Part shown: positions 35,385 through 45,227 of the stretch, in pieces
Numbering within the stretch: the first letter of the stretch is position 1
Layout of the letters: every line of letters begins with the position of its first letter
DNA from: Echinicola pacifica DSM 19836
GTDB taxonomy: Bacteria > Bacteroidota > Bacteroidia > Cytophagales > Cyclobacteriaceae
Length of the DNA stretch: 64,000 nt
Assembly: GCF_000373245.1 (NCBI RefSeq)
Contig: NZ_KB890750.1
Location: 424,930-488,929 of the forward strand
Direction: 5' to 3'
Notes under the pieces: model-generated
Seen by the model: the letters and a program-made list of their open reading frames with translations, nothing else
The model's database searches: none
What the model was told of the DNA's origin: nothing
Position numbers and translations under genes: made by a program

Positions 35385-38300
35385 TTAGAATGTCACATTG
35401 ATACCTACTGTATAGGACCTGCTGCGAGGGAAGGAGGAATAATCCACCCCCGGAGTCAAGGCAGAATAACTGCTGCTCCTGCTGGTACTTACCTCTGGAT
35501 CATAGCCTGAGTAGTCGGTCCATAACTTTAGATTGTTTCCTGTACCATAGATCCTGAATTGGCTCAAGCCTATGCGGGAAATCAATTCTGTGGGAAGGGA
35601 ATAGCCCAGAGTCAGGTTGTTTAGTCGGATAAACGACCCGTCCTCGATCGCCCAACTATGCACCACCGCACCGGCGATACCATAACTGTTATGCGACCAG
35701 ATATTCTTATCAGCATTCATCTCCTTTAGCTGCGCAAGGTCGGTAACGATCTCCCCGGCAGTGCCAGTATAGGCTCCATCCACATCCAGATAAGTAAACC
35801 TATTGTCCGAAGACATCGTGGTCAGCATATTGCCATAAGTGACTCTCCTGAACTGATTGTACTGGATTTTGCCTGTATTATAGACATCATTCCCATATTG
35901 ATAATTGAAGAATACGGAAGCGTCAAAGCCTTTCCAACGGGCATTTACCCCAAAGCCACCCTGGTTCTTGGGAAGCGTATTTCCTATCACCTTTCGGTCA
36001 TCTGCATTGATCTGACCATCGCCGTTGAGATCCTTTAGTTTTAGGAAGCCAGGGCGAATATTGGTGTTTCCCACCACCGAACTTGAGTTGGGCACATCTC
36101 CTTTGAGGAGGTACTCATCAGCCACAGCATCATAACCCTCAAAGTCATCCGTACTATAATAGCCGTCAGTCACATAGCCGAAGACATCGCCTATTTTCCC
36201 ACCTACTTCTAGGTAAAAATCATTGATATTATTCAAATCCGTACTCGCCCAATTGGACTGGAAAAAACGGGACTCTGTACCATCTAGTTCCTCGACTTTC
36301 CCCTTATTGATCCCTGTATTGAAATTCACAGAAAGTGAAAAGTCTTGCTTATCGATCAGATAGGCGTTGATCCCCAGTTCCACCCCTTGATTGGAGGTGC
36401 TACCGACATTATTCCACTGAGTGGAGAATCCTGTATTAGGCGGAATGGCAGATTGCAGCAACAAGTCATTGGTCGTGTTTTTATAGAAATCCAGACTACC
36501 TTCCACTTTTGCATTGAATAAAGTGAAATCAAGACCAATATTTTTAGTCAGCGTAGTCTCCCATCTGAGGTCCGGATTATACAGCGTGCTGCTGGAAGGC
36601 TCATAGAATACATTATCCGAATTGCCAAATCCTGGTCCCTTATTCGTGGAGGCACTGAAGAGAAACTGGGTAGCGGTGGAGCTAATACGATCATTTCCCG
36701 TCTCTCCAATACTGAGTCTCAACTTCAATTCGTCCAACCATGAAGAGGTTTTCAAGAAATTCTCTTCACTAATCTTCCATCCCACAGCCACTGCTGGGAA
36801 TACCCCTACTCTATTGGATTTGGAGAATTTGCTAGAAGCATCCGACCTCACGGTGGCAGTGAAGAGGTACTTCCCATTGTACTGGTAATTGGCTCTACCA
36901 AATAGTGAAAATCTATTGGACTGGGTGAATTGCTCGGTTTCATGGCGGTCTGCTCGACCGAAGGTCATATTGGCAAACAGCTCCTCAGGAGTGATGGAAG
37001 GTCTAAAATCCTCCGCTCTCAGCATATCTCTGTTGCCTCCGCTGGAGTAAATCTCCTGGCCCAGTAAGAAGTCTAGGTCATGGTCACCTAGGTCGGAAAA
37101 CTTATACGCCACGCTATTCAGCCAGCGATAAGAAAAAGTAGAGCGATCTTCTTTGACTCCTAGGGGTAGGTTATTTCCATTATTAAAAGACTCACCTGTC
37201 AGCGGGCCGTAGAAACGAAGGTTTTCACGGAAGTCCCTTGAGCCGTTGAAGGTGGTTTTGAAATTTAGATTTTTGATGATCTCATAGGTCAAGCCTGCAT
37301 TGAACACATAGTCAAATTCTGTCTGCTTCCTCCAATCCTGCTCTGCCAGCTCCACAGGGCTCACCAAACTTAATAAGAAAGACTGGAAATCATCCTCAGC
37401 ATTGATCTGCGTCATGTCGATATCCAGCTCGTCTGCTATACCATTGGTGGGACGCGTCTGGATCGCATCTTCAATATTTATCTGGGCATTCCCAGAAGTT
37501 CCTGCCCCATCGATCACGGTATGGGTTATCCTGGCTCCGATATCCATGGTAAGACGATCGGAGATCTCATGGTTCAGTTTAAAGTTGATCACATTCCTTC
37601 CATACCCGGAATTCAGCATCAGTCCCTCATCGGTATTATTGGTAAGACTGAGCATAAATTTAGTTTTTTCCGTTCCCCCACTTATGCTTAGGTTATGATA
37701 CTGGCTAAGCTTTGGGTCCCCAAAGAGTTCATCCTGCCAGTCTGTGGAAGGCTTTTGCTGGTATAATTCCAAGTCATCATACACCCCATAGAACTTCTCA
37801 AAATTCCTTACGGCTGCGTCTGATTGGATTTTAGCGTATTCATAGTTTGCTAGCGCAAATTCATATGAATCAAGCACCTCATATTTTCTATCCTTAGGTA
37901 AGCTTTTCCATTGGAAGAAATTATTATAGGATACGGAGGTTTTTCCTGCTTTGGGAGTTTTGGTGGTCACCACGATCACTCCATTTGCGGCTTGTGCGCC
38001 ATAAATAGCGGTGGCGGCGGCGTCCTTTAGCACGGTAATCGCTTCTATGTCAGTGGGAGGAATATCACGAATACTGCTTACAATGAACCCATCCACTACG
38101 TATAGTGGAGAGTTGTCCTGGGTGACAGAGCCACCTCCACGTACACGAATGACAACATCTGCGCCAGGGGAGCCATCGGTGGTGAGCACTCTTACACCTG
38201 GAAGGCGGCCGGTGATCGCCTGTGCAGCACTGGCCACAGGGATTCTCGCCAGTTCTTTTCCAGACATGGAAGCCACAGAGCCCGTCATATCCGATTTTTT

Positions 38301-38672
38301 GATGGTGCCATAGCCATAATCGACCACTTCCACCATGTCCAGCTGCGCAATGTCCATTTCCAAGGTGATATTGATCGTGGAGCGTCCTTCTATTTGGACC
38401 TCCTGCTTGATCATTCCTATGGAACTAAACATCAAAGTCCCCTGGGGATTATTTACAGTTAGGGAATAAGCACCATCCAGGTCAGTGCTGGTACCATTGG
38501 TACTGCCTTTCATTAGGACCGTGACTCCGGGGATGGTTTCCCCTTCAGAACTCTTGACTACACCAGAGATTTGCAGGCTTTGAGCGCGTAGCTCAGTTAC
38601 TGCTATCACCAGCAATGCCAATATCATAGGCAAGCGCCAGGCTTTGCCTGACAAAGGTTTGGTAAATAACAT
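35385..38672 (-). CDS. SusC/RagA-family TonB-dependent transporter (pectin locus)
   Basis: From the ATG at 38672 a signal peptide (LPMILALLVIAVTELRAQ) precedes a CarboxypepD_reg-like domain (GVVKSSEGETIPGVTVLMKG) and a TonB box (VEVVDYGYG). The plug domain has PLYVVDGFIVSSIRDIPPTD and DAAATAIYGAQAANGVIVVTT, and the long barrel ends YTVGINVTF. It imports pectin fragments. An upstream in-frame ATG at 38720 would add residues before the signal peptide and is less likely. Upstream lie a leader hairpin (38774) and two LacI-type sites (38864 and 39038). It heads a unit with SusD and the DUF5123 lipoprotein. Confidence 0.95.
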   Translation of the reverse strand: MLFTKPLSGKAWRLPMILALLVIAVTELRAQSLQISGVVKSSEGETIPGVTVLMKGSTNGTSTDLDGAYSLTVNNPQGTLMFSSIGMIKQEVQIEGRSTINITLEMDIAQLDMVEVVDYGYGTIKKSDMTGSVASMSGKELARIPVASAAQAITGRLPGVRVLTTDGSPGADVVIRVRGGGSVTQDNSPLYVVDGFIVSSIRDIPPTDIEAITVLKDAAATAIYGAQAANGVIVVTTKTPKAGKTSVSYNNFFQWKSLPKDRKYEVLDSYEFALANYEYAKIQSDAAVRNFEKFYGVYDDLELYQQKPSTDWQDELFGDPKLSQYHNLSISGGTEKTKFMLSLTNNTDEGLMLNSGYGRNVINFKLNHEISDRLTMDIGARITHTVIDGAGTSGNAQINIEDAIQTRPTNGIADELDIDMTQINAEDDFQSFLLSLVSPVELAEQDWRKQTEFDYVFNAGLTYEIIKNLNFKTTFNGSRDFRENLRFYGPLTGESFNNGNNLPLGVKEDRSTFSYRWLNSVAYKFSDLGDHDLDFLLGQEIYSSGGNRDMLRAEDFRPSITPEELFANMTFGRADRHETEQFTQSNRFSLFGRANYQYNGKYLFTATVRSDASSKFSKSNRVGVFPAVAVGWKISEENFLKTSSWLDELKLRLSIGETGNDRISSTATQFLFSASTNKGPGFGNSDNVFYEPSSSTLYNPDLRWETTLTKNIGLDFTLFNAKVEGSLDFYKNTTNDLLLQSAIPPNTGFSTQWNNVGSTSNQGVELGINAYLIDKQDFSLSVNFNTGINKGKVEELDGTESRFFQSNWASTDLNNINDFYLEVGGKIGDVFGYVTDGYYSTDDFEGYDAVADEYLLKGDVPNSSSVVGNTNIRPGFLKLKDLNGDGQINADDRKVIGNTLPKNQGGFGVNARWKGFDASVFFNYQYGNDVYNTGKIQYNQFRRVTYGNMLTTMSSDNRFTYLDVDGAYTGTAGEIVTDLAQLKEMNADKNIWSHNSYGIAGAVVHSWAIEDGSFIRLNNLTLGYSLPTELISRIGLSQFRIYGTGNNLKLWTDYSGYDPEVSTSRSSSYSALTPGVDYSSFPRSRSYTVGINVTF

Positions 38673-38773
38673 TTCGATAAGGATTGGGTTTTTGTTAATA
38701 AAATAAATTGAAATGGACATGGCTGTGCTGCCAGGACTTGATCGTTTTCAATTTTGTGTAAGCGGCGAGTAAA

Positions 38774-38794
38774 AGCTCCCGGACATCGGGAGCT
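38774..38794 (-). promoter_or_regulatory. Leader hairpin upstream of the pectin-locus susC
   Basis: AGCTCCCG (38774-38781) pairs perfectly with CGGGAGCT (38787-38794) over 5 nt. On the reverse strand the stem is followed by TTTA. It sits about 100 bp before the susC start and could act as an attenuator or stabilise the leader. Confidence 0.5.
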
Positions 38795-38863
38795 CTGGAA
38801 GGGATATTCATAACTATTCTAATTAAGGGTTTATTAATCAATTCTCGATTGTAGCAATCACTT

Positions 38864-38879
38864 GCGCAATCGATTGCAT
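38864..38879. promoter_or_regulatory. LacI-type operator upstream of the pectin-locus susC
   Basis: The core GCAATCGATTGC (38866-38877) is a perfect 12-bp palindrome, in the context GCGCAATC|GATTGCAT. It lies about 200 bp before the susC start at 38672, above the leader hairpin. The same core recurs at 47816 and 49261. Confidence 0.65.
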
Positions 38880-39037
38880 TTTACGGATATTTTTTTAGTA
38901 ATACAAGTTATTAATACACTTATTTTATTGCTAGTAATAATCTTTTATAACATGAAATACAGATATATAAGCAGGTAAAAGGCAGAAACTATACAATTAA
39001 TCAAGGCTGGTTCAGCCCATCATACCATAGATTTTAG

Positions 39038-39053
39038 GCGAAATCGATTGCGT
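39038..39053. promoter_or_regulatory. Second LacI-type site between susC and the methylesterase fusion
   Basis: GCGAAATC|GATTGCGT is an imperfect dyad sharing AATCGATTGCGT with the site at 4447-4458. It lies 18 bp beyond the stop of the methylesterase fusion gene and about 365 bp before susC, 174 bp from the first site. Confidence 0.5.
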
Positions 39054-39070
39054 AAAAGACTCAAAATAAC

Positions 39071-40972
39071 TTATTTAAAAAGCTGAATAAGGAATTCATC
39101 TACCCAATTTACTGTGCTCCCAAACCAAGGCTCAAACAGCCAAAAAGGATGCGGACTGGAGGAGTATTCCTCCACTTGGGAGTAAATTTCATACCCATCC
39201 AATAGCGCAATTGCATCGTCCTGACCCGCATGAAATCTAGGGTATTGACTATTAATAAATAAACTTGGAACGGCCTTCTCACTGATCTGATGAAGGGCCG
39301 AAGCTGCCTCCCAGATTTCGGGGATCTCTTCATAAGTACCGCCCAGCCACTGAGCCGCCATCTCCCCTTCTTCTGATTCTGAATGATGAAAAGCCATGAC
39401 CCCATCCATATTAATCAAGGCATGGACATCTGTACTCGCCGCTCCTTTCCTTTGGGAATATGCTTCGTACATTTCCATACCATTAGTATAGGCGACCAAA
39501 GCTGCCAACTGGCCGCCAGCCGATCCACCCAAAATAGCGATACGACTGCTATCCAGCCCAAATCTGTCCGCATGCTCCTTCAACCAACGAATGGACTCTT
39601 TCACATCATGGACACCCGCAGGAAATGGCGCCTCTAAGGACAAGCGATAATCCATCACTGCCGTGATATACCCCCTACTTGCCAAAGCCTTAGCCAGGGG
39701 CAATTGTAAGGAGCGGTCACCAGAACGCCATCCACCTCCATGCACCAATAGAATTCCCGGAAGAGCCACGTTGGCTTTGGTTTTTGGCGCAAATACATCC
39801 ATTTTTAATTCACGGTATCCAAGCGATTTGTATTCAATCGCCAAAAAATCATCTATTCCATCGGCCTCCTTGCTTATAGGTTTAAGCTCTGGGAAATTTT
39901 TACGGTATTTATCATAAGAACTAGATAGCGTATAAGTGCTGTCCTTTTGGTAGCCATACCAAGGAAAGCCATAGGCGTTATTGACCGATAGATCTCCCCC
40001 AAAAATCATGGGGGCCGTATAGCCTTCCGCCTCTATAACGCTTAACTGATGCGCCCAATCGGCTCTTTCTGCGCTATTAGCACCAGGCCCTGATGAGCCA
40101 TATTCAGCGTAATAGGTGGTTTCTTTAGCATTTGGACGTCCCCAAAAGTCCCAGCCTGTTTCAACAATATGATCTTCCAATTGGCAATCGATAAAAACCG
40201 TTTTGGCAAAATCTCTCCATGGTCGGCCCAGATACACCTTGTCCACTCCCTCTGCCGCTGTCAGATGGCAATTTTTAAATACATAACCATACTCCACCCA
40301 CTCGGGAGTAGATGCTGCCGTGATGAAGGAATTGCTCTTGCTATAAATCTCGCAATTATCAAATAATGCGGTGGCAGAACCAAAGATAAAGTCGGTTGTC
40401 CCCTCTATATAGCAGTCTCTATATACCTGCCGGCTATTCTCCCCTGAAGCAAACATGGTATCCTGATCCCCTCTAAAATGGCAATTCTCAAATAAAAGCC
40501 TGTCGCCCTCCGCGTGTAACGCAACGGCCTGCCCTACGCTTCCAGCGGTATTTTGGATAGTCATATCCCTAAATATCAAACTATTGCCAAGGACCATAAG
40601 GGTATAAGAATCGAAGGTGTCCATGAAGTTTTTGCCCGTATGATCATCATAACTGATAATGGTCTTCTCTGGTCCATCACCCTTGAAGGTGACATTGCTT
40701 ATAGTTCCCGGAATCAGTAGCTTCTCCTTATAGATTCCCTCCTTGATATAAACAGTAATCGGCTTGGGTAGATATACCCGAATTGCCTCTAAGGCATCTG
40801 CAATAAATAAAAAATCGCCTGAGCCATCTTTTGCCACGACTATATCCTGCTGCAGCTTTCCCTTTAGGTTAATTAGCTTGCCATCTTTTGAATAGGAATG
40901 CACCTGCTGAGCAGTGACTGCTCCTATTGGCAGCAGAAGAATCATCAGTAAGAGATGGATTTTCACCTTCAT
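39071..40972 (-). CDS. Bifunctional pectin methylesterase (CE8) fused to an alpha/beta-hydrolase esterase
   Basis: The 633-residue exported protein has two enzymes. Residues 1-21 are a signal peptide. Residues about 45-330 are a CE8 pectin methylesterase with GQAVA (147-151), catalytic Asp171 in GDQDT, Asp194 in GTTDFIFG, and Arg250/Trp252 in LGRPW. Residues about 380-633 are an alpha/beta hydrolase with oxyanion loop HGGGW (411-415), nucleophile Ser484 in GGSAGG, and a likely His608. The second domain resembles acetyl/feruloyl-type esterases of the BD-FAE group. One chain could thus remove methyl and acetyl groups from pectin. It follows the CE12 gene by 47 bp in a run of pectinase genes. 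Confidence 0.93.
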   Translation of the reverse strand: MKVKIHLLLMILLLPIGAVTAQQVHSYSKDGKLINLKGKLQQDIVVAKDGSGDFLFIADALEAIRVYLPKPITVYIKEGIYKEKLLIPGTISNVTFKGDGPEKTIISYDDHTGKNFMDTFDSYTLMVLGNSLIFRDMTIQNTAGSVGQAVALHAEGDRLLFENCHFRGDQDTMFASGENSRQVYRDCYIEGTTDFIFGSATALFDNCEIYSKSNSFITAASTPEWVEYGYVFKNCHLTAAEGVDKVYLGRPWRDFAKTVFIDCQLEDHIVETGWDFWGRPNAKETTYYAEYGSSGPGANSAERADWAHQLSVIEAEGYTAPMIFGGDLSVNNAYGFPWYGYQKDSTYTLSSSYDKYRKNFPELKPISKEADGIDDFLAIEYKSLGYRELKMDVFAPKTKANVALPGILLVHGGGWRSGDRSLQLPLAKALASRGYITAVMDYRLSLEAPFPAGVHDVKESIRWLKEHADRFGLDSSRIAILGGSAGGQLAALVAYTNGMEMYEAYSQRKGAASTDVHALINMDGVMAFHHSESEEGEMAAQWLGGTYEEIPEIWEAASALHQISEKAVPSLFINSQYPRFHAGQDDAIALLDGYEIYSQVEEYSSSPHPFWLFEPWFGSTVNWVDEFLIQLFK

Positions 40973-41019
40973 GAATGCTATATTTTCTTAGTAATTATTC
41001 CTTAAAGACGCCAATACTT

Positions 41020-41778
41020 CTATTCCTTTAAGAACACCCTTAATTCCGGCACTTCCCGGGAAAGTTCCTCTATGGCGATATCACACACTTTAAAAGCACC
41101 GGTGGGCGAAAGATGGGTATTATCTTCCTTGCCCTCTGCAAATCTCGAATAATCCCCAGGTCGGTAATGTAAAAACAACTCCTTAGACTTCTCCACTCCA
41201 AATTGCTCCAATAGCGCTACCGTCCTTCCATGCATCTCGAGAAGAGGCACTTGATACTCTGCGGCCACCTCTCTTACCACCTCCGAATACCTCCCATGGG
41301 TATCTATTAACACGCCCTTCTCATCAAAACTCCTTCTGGAAATGGGAGTGGCTAATATAGGCTTGGCTCCTTTGGAATAGCTTTCTTCAATATACCGGAT
41401 AAGATTATTACGATAGTCCGTATCTGGAGCCGCGTATCGGTCCGGTGATTTTTCCTTTTGATCATTATGCCCAAATTCAATGATGACATAATCTCCCGGC
41501 TGAAGCTGGTCGAATACCTTTTGCCAGTGGCCTTCATCGCGGAAATTCTTGGTACTGCGGCCATTCAAGGCATAGTTATCGACCAACAGCCCATCATTAA
41601 AATATAAGCCCAACACCTGCCCCCAACCTTTTTCAGGATTGCTTCCTGCATAGGGCTTATTGGCCATAGTGGAATCCCCAATCATAAACAGTGTAATCTG
41701 TCGATCGGCAGGCATAAAGGAAAAGGTCAGGAGAACAACCAGCAAGGCCGGTATCAGCAATAGCTTATTATCTTTCAT
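41020..41778 (-). CDS. Rhamnogalacturonan acetylesterase (CE12, SGNH/GDSL hydrolase)
   Basis: The 252-residue product has a hydrophobic N-terminus (signal or anchor) and the SGNH blocks: GDST with Ser36 as nucleophile, the Gly in NYALNGRSTKNF, the Asn in IEFGHNDQ, and the catalytic Asp/His in DNTHLSPTGA. These are typical of CE12 enzymes that remove acetyl groups from rhamnogalacturonan I. It ends 47 bp upstream of the methylesterase fusion and starts directly beside the GH28 stop (1-bp gap), so the three are one transcript. It clears acetyl groups so lyases and hydrolases can act. Confidence 0.93.
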   Translation of the reverse strand: MKDNKLLLIPALLVVLLTFSFMPADRQITLFMIGDSTMANKPYAGSNPEKGWGQVLGLYFNDGLLVDNYALNGRSTKNFRDEGHWQKVFDQLQPGDYVIIEFGHNDQKEKSPDRYAAPDTDYRNNLIRYIEESYSKGAKPILATPISRRSFDEKGVLIDTHGRYSEVVREVAAEYQVPLLEMHGRTVALLEQFGVEKSKELFLHYRPGDYSRFAEGKEDNTHLSPTGAFKVCDIAIEELSREVPELRVFLKE

Positions 41779-41779
41779 A

Positions 41780-43468
41780 TTATTTGATTTTTACCGCGCC
41801 ATTTGTAAGCTCAGGACTTTGGAAAATTTGGGTTTCGATATTTTTAAAATCACTTTTATTCACCCTGACATTTTCAGTCAATCTGCCAAATATCCTCAGG
41901 GCTGCCTTGGAATCTCCCCCGAATTTAAGCCCCTCCACCTGGATGTTTTGGCTATTATATATGGTCAATGCGGGGCTATTTTTGGTGATAACTGCCACAT
42001 TTTTAATTTTTATTCCTGCTCCATCGATGATGGTCATTCCTTCATTTCCTACCAGATATGAGTCTTCAAGTCGTACATTTTCTAAGCTCTTCTCCGGTAA
42101 TCCCATAAAAAATGCGGTCTTTCCAGCTCCTGACACGGTAATATTTTTCATATAGATATTTCGGAATATGGGAGTTTCCTCAGTCACCGGCATGGGCGTC
42201 TCATCTCTCACCTCCGCTTCCTGATCTTCTTCTAATACTGGCGAGTTGCCACCATAGAACATATTAAAGCGGATCGCCTCAGCGGGAATATCAATCATGT
42301 CTATATTAGAGATATAGATATTCTCCACTATGCCCCCACGCCCACGGGTACTCTTAAAACGGAGGCCAATATCGGTTCCGATAAAAGTACAATTGGAAAC
42401 ATGGACATTGCGAACTCCACCAGACATCTCACTGCCCACCACAAAGCCGCCATGACCATGATACACGGTATTATTTTTTACGATTACATTTTCTGTAGGT
42501 ATTCCTCGATCGCGACCATCCTGATCTTTGCCAGATTTGAAGCATATCGCATCATCACCCACATCAAAAGTATTATTATAGATCAATACATTCTTGCAAG
42601 ACTCCAAGTCTAGCCCATCGCCATTTTGGCTGTACCAGGGATTCCGCACTTCCAAGTTTCTGATGACCACGTTTTCGCTCATAAGGGGATGGATATTCCA
42701 GGCAGGGGAATTCTGAAAAGTAGGTCCATCAAGAAGCACTTTATTGCAATGCACCAAGCTTACCATCACTGGCCTCAGGAAGTCCTTTACCGAAGCCAAA
42801 TCCTCTGGGTCAATCAAATCGGGGACATTGAAATTAGAGCTACTGGTGTATCCCTTTTTGGATTTTTCGGAAGGAAACCACATTTTTTCGTCATCAGAAA
42901 GCACCCCGCCAGATTTCAACAACTTGCTCCACTGATCCGCAGTCATCTTGCCTTTTTTCACCAGTCTCCAAGCATCTCCATTGCCATCAATTACTCCAGA
43001 ACCAGTAATCGCAATATTCTCGGCCTCGTACGCATTGATCGGCGAAATGCAGCGAACCGTATTCAATCCCTCAAAACTAGTATTGACCAATGGGTAATCA
43101 TCAAAATCCCTACTAAAAAGCAATAAGGCCCCCTCCTCCAAATGGAGGTTTATATTGCTCTTTAAGGTAATGGGGCCTGTAAGCCAGATGCCTCGAGGAA
43201 CAGTCACTTTTCCCCCACCCTTAGCTTGCACTGCTTGGATTGCCTCTGCAAAAGCTTCTGTACATTTACTCTGCCCATCACCCTTCGCACCAAAATCTCT
43301 AATATTCACTTCATATTCGCCAAAGGATGGTAGTAGGACTTTGGGCATATTTATTTCTACCCCTTCATAGATACTGGCATCCACGGGAGCTATTTGCCTC
43401 GCAAATCCCTGCCCGAGAAAAAGGCTGCAGGCTAGGGTCATTATTATATTTTTAGAAATGTTTTTCAT
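41780..43468 (-). CDS. Polygalacturonase, glycoside hydrolase family 28
   Basis: The 562-residue exported protein (signal peptide about 1-23) has a Pectate_lyase_3-like start (NIRDFGAKGDGQSKCTEAF) and a GH28 beta-helix. Its catalytic residues are Asp284 in QNGDGLD, Asp305/Asp306 in VGDDAICFKSG, His339 in GHGG, and Arg370/Lys372 in RFK. It hydrolyses alpha-1,4-galacturonan, probably from chain ends in the periplasm given the other enzymes. About 30 residues are inserted around 175-215 (KSGGVLSDDEKMWFP region), which may shape the active-site cleft. It is in the main pectinase run, 1 bp from CE12 and 88 bp from GH43. Confidence 0.95.
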   Translation of the reverse strand: MKNISKNIIMTLACSLFLGQGFARQIAPVDASIYEGVEINMPKVLLPSFGEYEVNIRDFGAKGDGQSKCTEAFAEAIQAVQAKGGGKVTVPRGIWLTGPITLKSNINLHLEEGALLLFSRDFDDYPLVNTSFEGLNTVRCISPINAYEAENIAITGSGVIDGNGDAWRLVKKGKMTADQWSKLLKSGGVLSDDEKMWFPSEKSKKGYTSSSNFNVPDLIDPEDLASVKDFLRPVMVSLVHCNKVLLDGPTFQNSPAWNIHPLMSENVVIRNLEVRNPWYSQNGDGLDLESCKNVLIYNNTFDVGDDAICFKSGKDQDGRDRGIPTENVIVKNNTVYHGHGGFVVGSEMSGGVRNVHVSNCTFIGTDIGLRFKSTRGRGGIVENIYISNIDMIDIPAEAIRFNMFYGGNSPVLEEDQEAEVRDETPMPVTEETPIFRNIYMKNITVSGAGKTAFFMGLPEKSLENVRLEDSYLVGNEGMTIIDGAGIKIKNVAVITKNSPALTIYNSQNIQVEGLKFGGDSKAALRIFGRLTENVRVNKSDFKNIETQIFQSPELTNGAVKIK

Positions 43469-43556
43469 AGTGGTAATCCCTTTTTGGTTGAATGAATTCT
43501 ATTGGATAGGTGAAGAACTAATTATTCGCAGATAATTAATGGGCTGCTCGCATAGC

Positions 43557-45191
43557 TTATTTGTCAAACCTGAACCAATCCACATCAGCATAACCCGAAT
43601 CATTGATTTTGGTGTCTCTGGTAGCAAATAGTCCTACCTTTGCTCCAATCCATTTGCCGGGAACTGCCGTGAAGGTCTCCTCAATGGATGTGAATTTTTT
43701 ACCATCTTCGCTATAGCTAAATTGACATATAGCCCCTTCGCTTACCCTTACCCGAAGGCTGAGGCTGTCGCTGGATAATTTCTTAATCAGCTGCTCTTTT
43801 TCTTCCTTACCATGCTCAGCATCATGGCATATGCTGTATTTCAGATAGATACCATCCTGAGCACTTTCCAGCGCCAGATAGGCATAGCTCATTCCCATGA
43901 CGATCAAGCCTACTTTTTCATTCTCTAAATCTTCATTTGGGTGGAAAGTCAATTTCGTGGTGCTCGTAAACTCCTCTGCGGGAAACTTCTGTAACAGTAG
44001 ATTAGGAGCCGCCCAAAGGTTCGAGACTTCCTCTGGAAGCTGCTCAGTATATAGCCTAAGAGTTCCTGCGGCAGGATTGGCAAATGCCCAAGTAGCCTTA
44101 GGGTTGGCATGCCACTGCCACTGCATTCCGATCTGATCTCCTTCAAATTCGTCGCTATCGTCCGGTGTGGCTATGGGGTAGCTTTGACCTACGTCAGGCT
44201 TTTGGTAATGGAGCACGGGCTGTCCGGTCCCATCGCCATCTGGGTCCTCGCCCATGATTGGCCAATCTTCCTTCCATACCATGGGTTGCAAGTGAAGAAT
44301 CCGCCCATAAGCTTCCTTATCCTGAAAGTGCATAAACCAGTTTTGACCATTTTCTAATGTCACCCAGCCTCCTTGGTGAGGGCCATTGATGGCGGTCTCT
44401 CCCTGGGCGAGTGAAATATGTTCTTCGTAGGGACCATAGGGGTTCTTAGCCCTCAGGATCAGTTGCCAGCCTGTGGATACTCCACCAGCCGGTGCAAAAA
44501 TATAGTAATAGCCATTTCGCTTATAGAACTTACTTCCTTCCACCGTACGGTGGTTTTCATGGCCATCAAAAACCAGTCGGCCTGTGCCAAGGGTTTTGGT
44601 ACCATCCCAGCTCAGTGGCTTTACGACCAGGACACTCTTGATGCCTGCTCTACTGCCTGCATAGGCATGTACGAGATAGGCCTTTCCATTCTCATCCCAA
44701 AGCGGACAGGGGTCAATCAGGCCTTTCCCAGCTTCTACGAGCACTGGCTCATCCCATTTCCCTCTGGGGTCCTTGGTCTTGACCATATATATTCCAAAGT
44801 CAGGATCTCCCCAATAGATATAATATTCGCCCTCATGATAACGGATCGCCGGCGCCCAGACACCATTGCCATGCTGAGGACGACTAAAATGATCCAAGGG
44901 AACCTGTCTATCCAGAGCATAACCAACAATCTCCCAGTTGATCAGGTCCCTGGAATGTAATATCGGCAATCCTGGAGAGGCATTAAAGCTGGATGCGGTC
45001 ATATAAAAGTCCTCTCCCACTCGGCAGAGATCTGGATCAGAATAGTCTGAATGAAGCACGGGATTGATATAGGTGCCATCTCCCTGATCGGAGACCCATA
45101 CCTTACTGGCTTGGTCATCTTGGGCAAATAATGGGCATGACAATCCCAGGACCAGTAGGCTACTGGCCATAATCGATGATATAAAGTTCAT
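43557..45191 (-). CDS. Glycoside hydrolase family 43 (arabinofuranosidase/xylosidase/galactanase type)
   Basis: The 544-residue exported protein has a signal peptide (about 1-23) and a five-bladed propeller (about 35-330). Its GH43 acids are an Asp in HSDYSDPDL (general base), an Asp in GLIDPCPLW, and a Glu in TVEGSKFYKRNGYYY. The C-terminal GH43_C2-like sandwich (about 345-540) contains GLIVMGMSYAYLALE and ends DVDWFRFDK. Such enzymes trim arabinan, galactan or xylosyl side chains, fitting rhamnogalacturonan side-chain removal here. Exact specificity cannot be decided without phylogeny of the subfamily. Confidence 0.93.
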   Translation of the reverse strand: MNFISSIMASSLLVLGLSCPLFAQDDQASKVWVSDQGDGTYINPVLHSDYSDPDLCRVGEDFYMTASSFNASPGLPILHSRDLINWEIVGYALDRQVPLDHFSRPQHGNGVWAPAIRYHEGEYYIYWGDPDFGIYMVKTKDPRGKWDEPVLVEAGKGLIDPCPLWDENGKAYLVHAYAGSRAGIKSVLVVKPLSWDGTKTLGTGRLVFDGHENHRTVEGSKFYKRNGYYYIFAPAGGVSTGWQLILRAKNPYGPYEEHISLAQGETAINGPHQGGWVTLENGQNWFMHFQDKEAYGRILHLQPMVWKEDWPIMGEDPDGDGTGQPVLHYQKPDVGQSYPIATPDDSDEFEGDQIGMQWQWHANPKATWAFANPAAGTLRLYTEQLPEEVSNLWAAPNLLLQKFPAEEFTSTTKLTFHPNEDLENEKVGLIVMGMSYAYLALESAQDGIYLKYSICHDAEHGKEEKEQLIKKLSSDSLSLRVRVSEGAICQFSYSEDGKKFTSIEETFTAVPGKWIGAKVGLFATRDTKINDSGYADVDWFRFDK

Positions 45192-45227
45192 GATTAAGCT
45201 GTATTAGGTTTATTAGTATTTCTCTAC

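Noticed and set aside
42626-43126. 166-codon forward frame opposite the GH28 gene
   Set aside because: Lies wholly within a GH28 gene with clear catalytic residues on the other strand.
44418-44960. 180-codon forward frame opposite the GH43 gene
   Set aside because: The opposite strand encodes a full GH43 with catalytic motifs; this frame has no family pattern and is a shadow.
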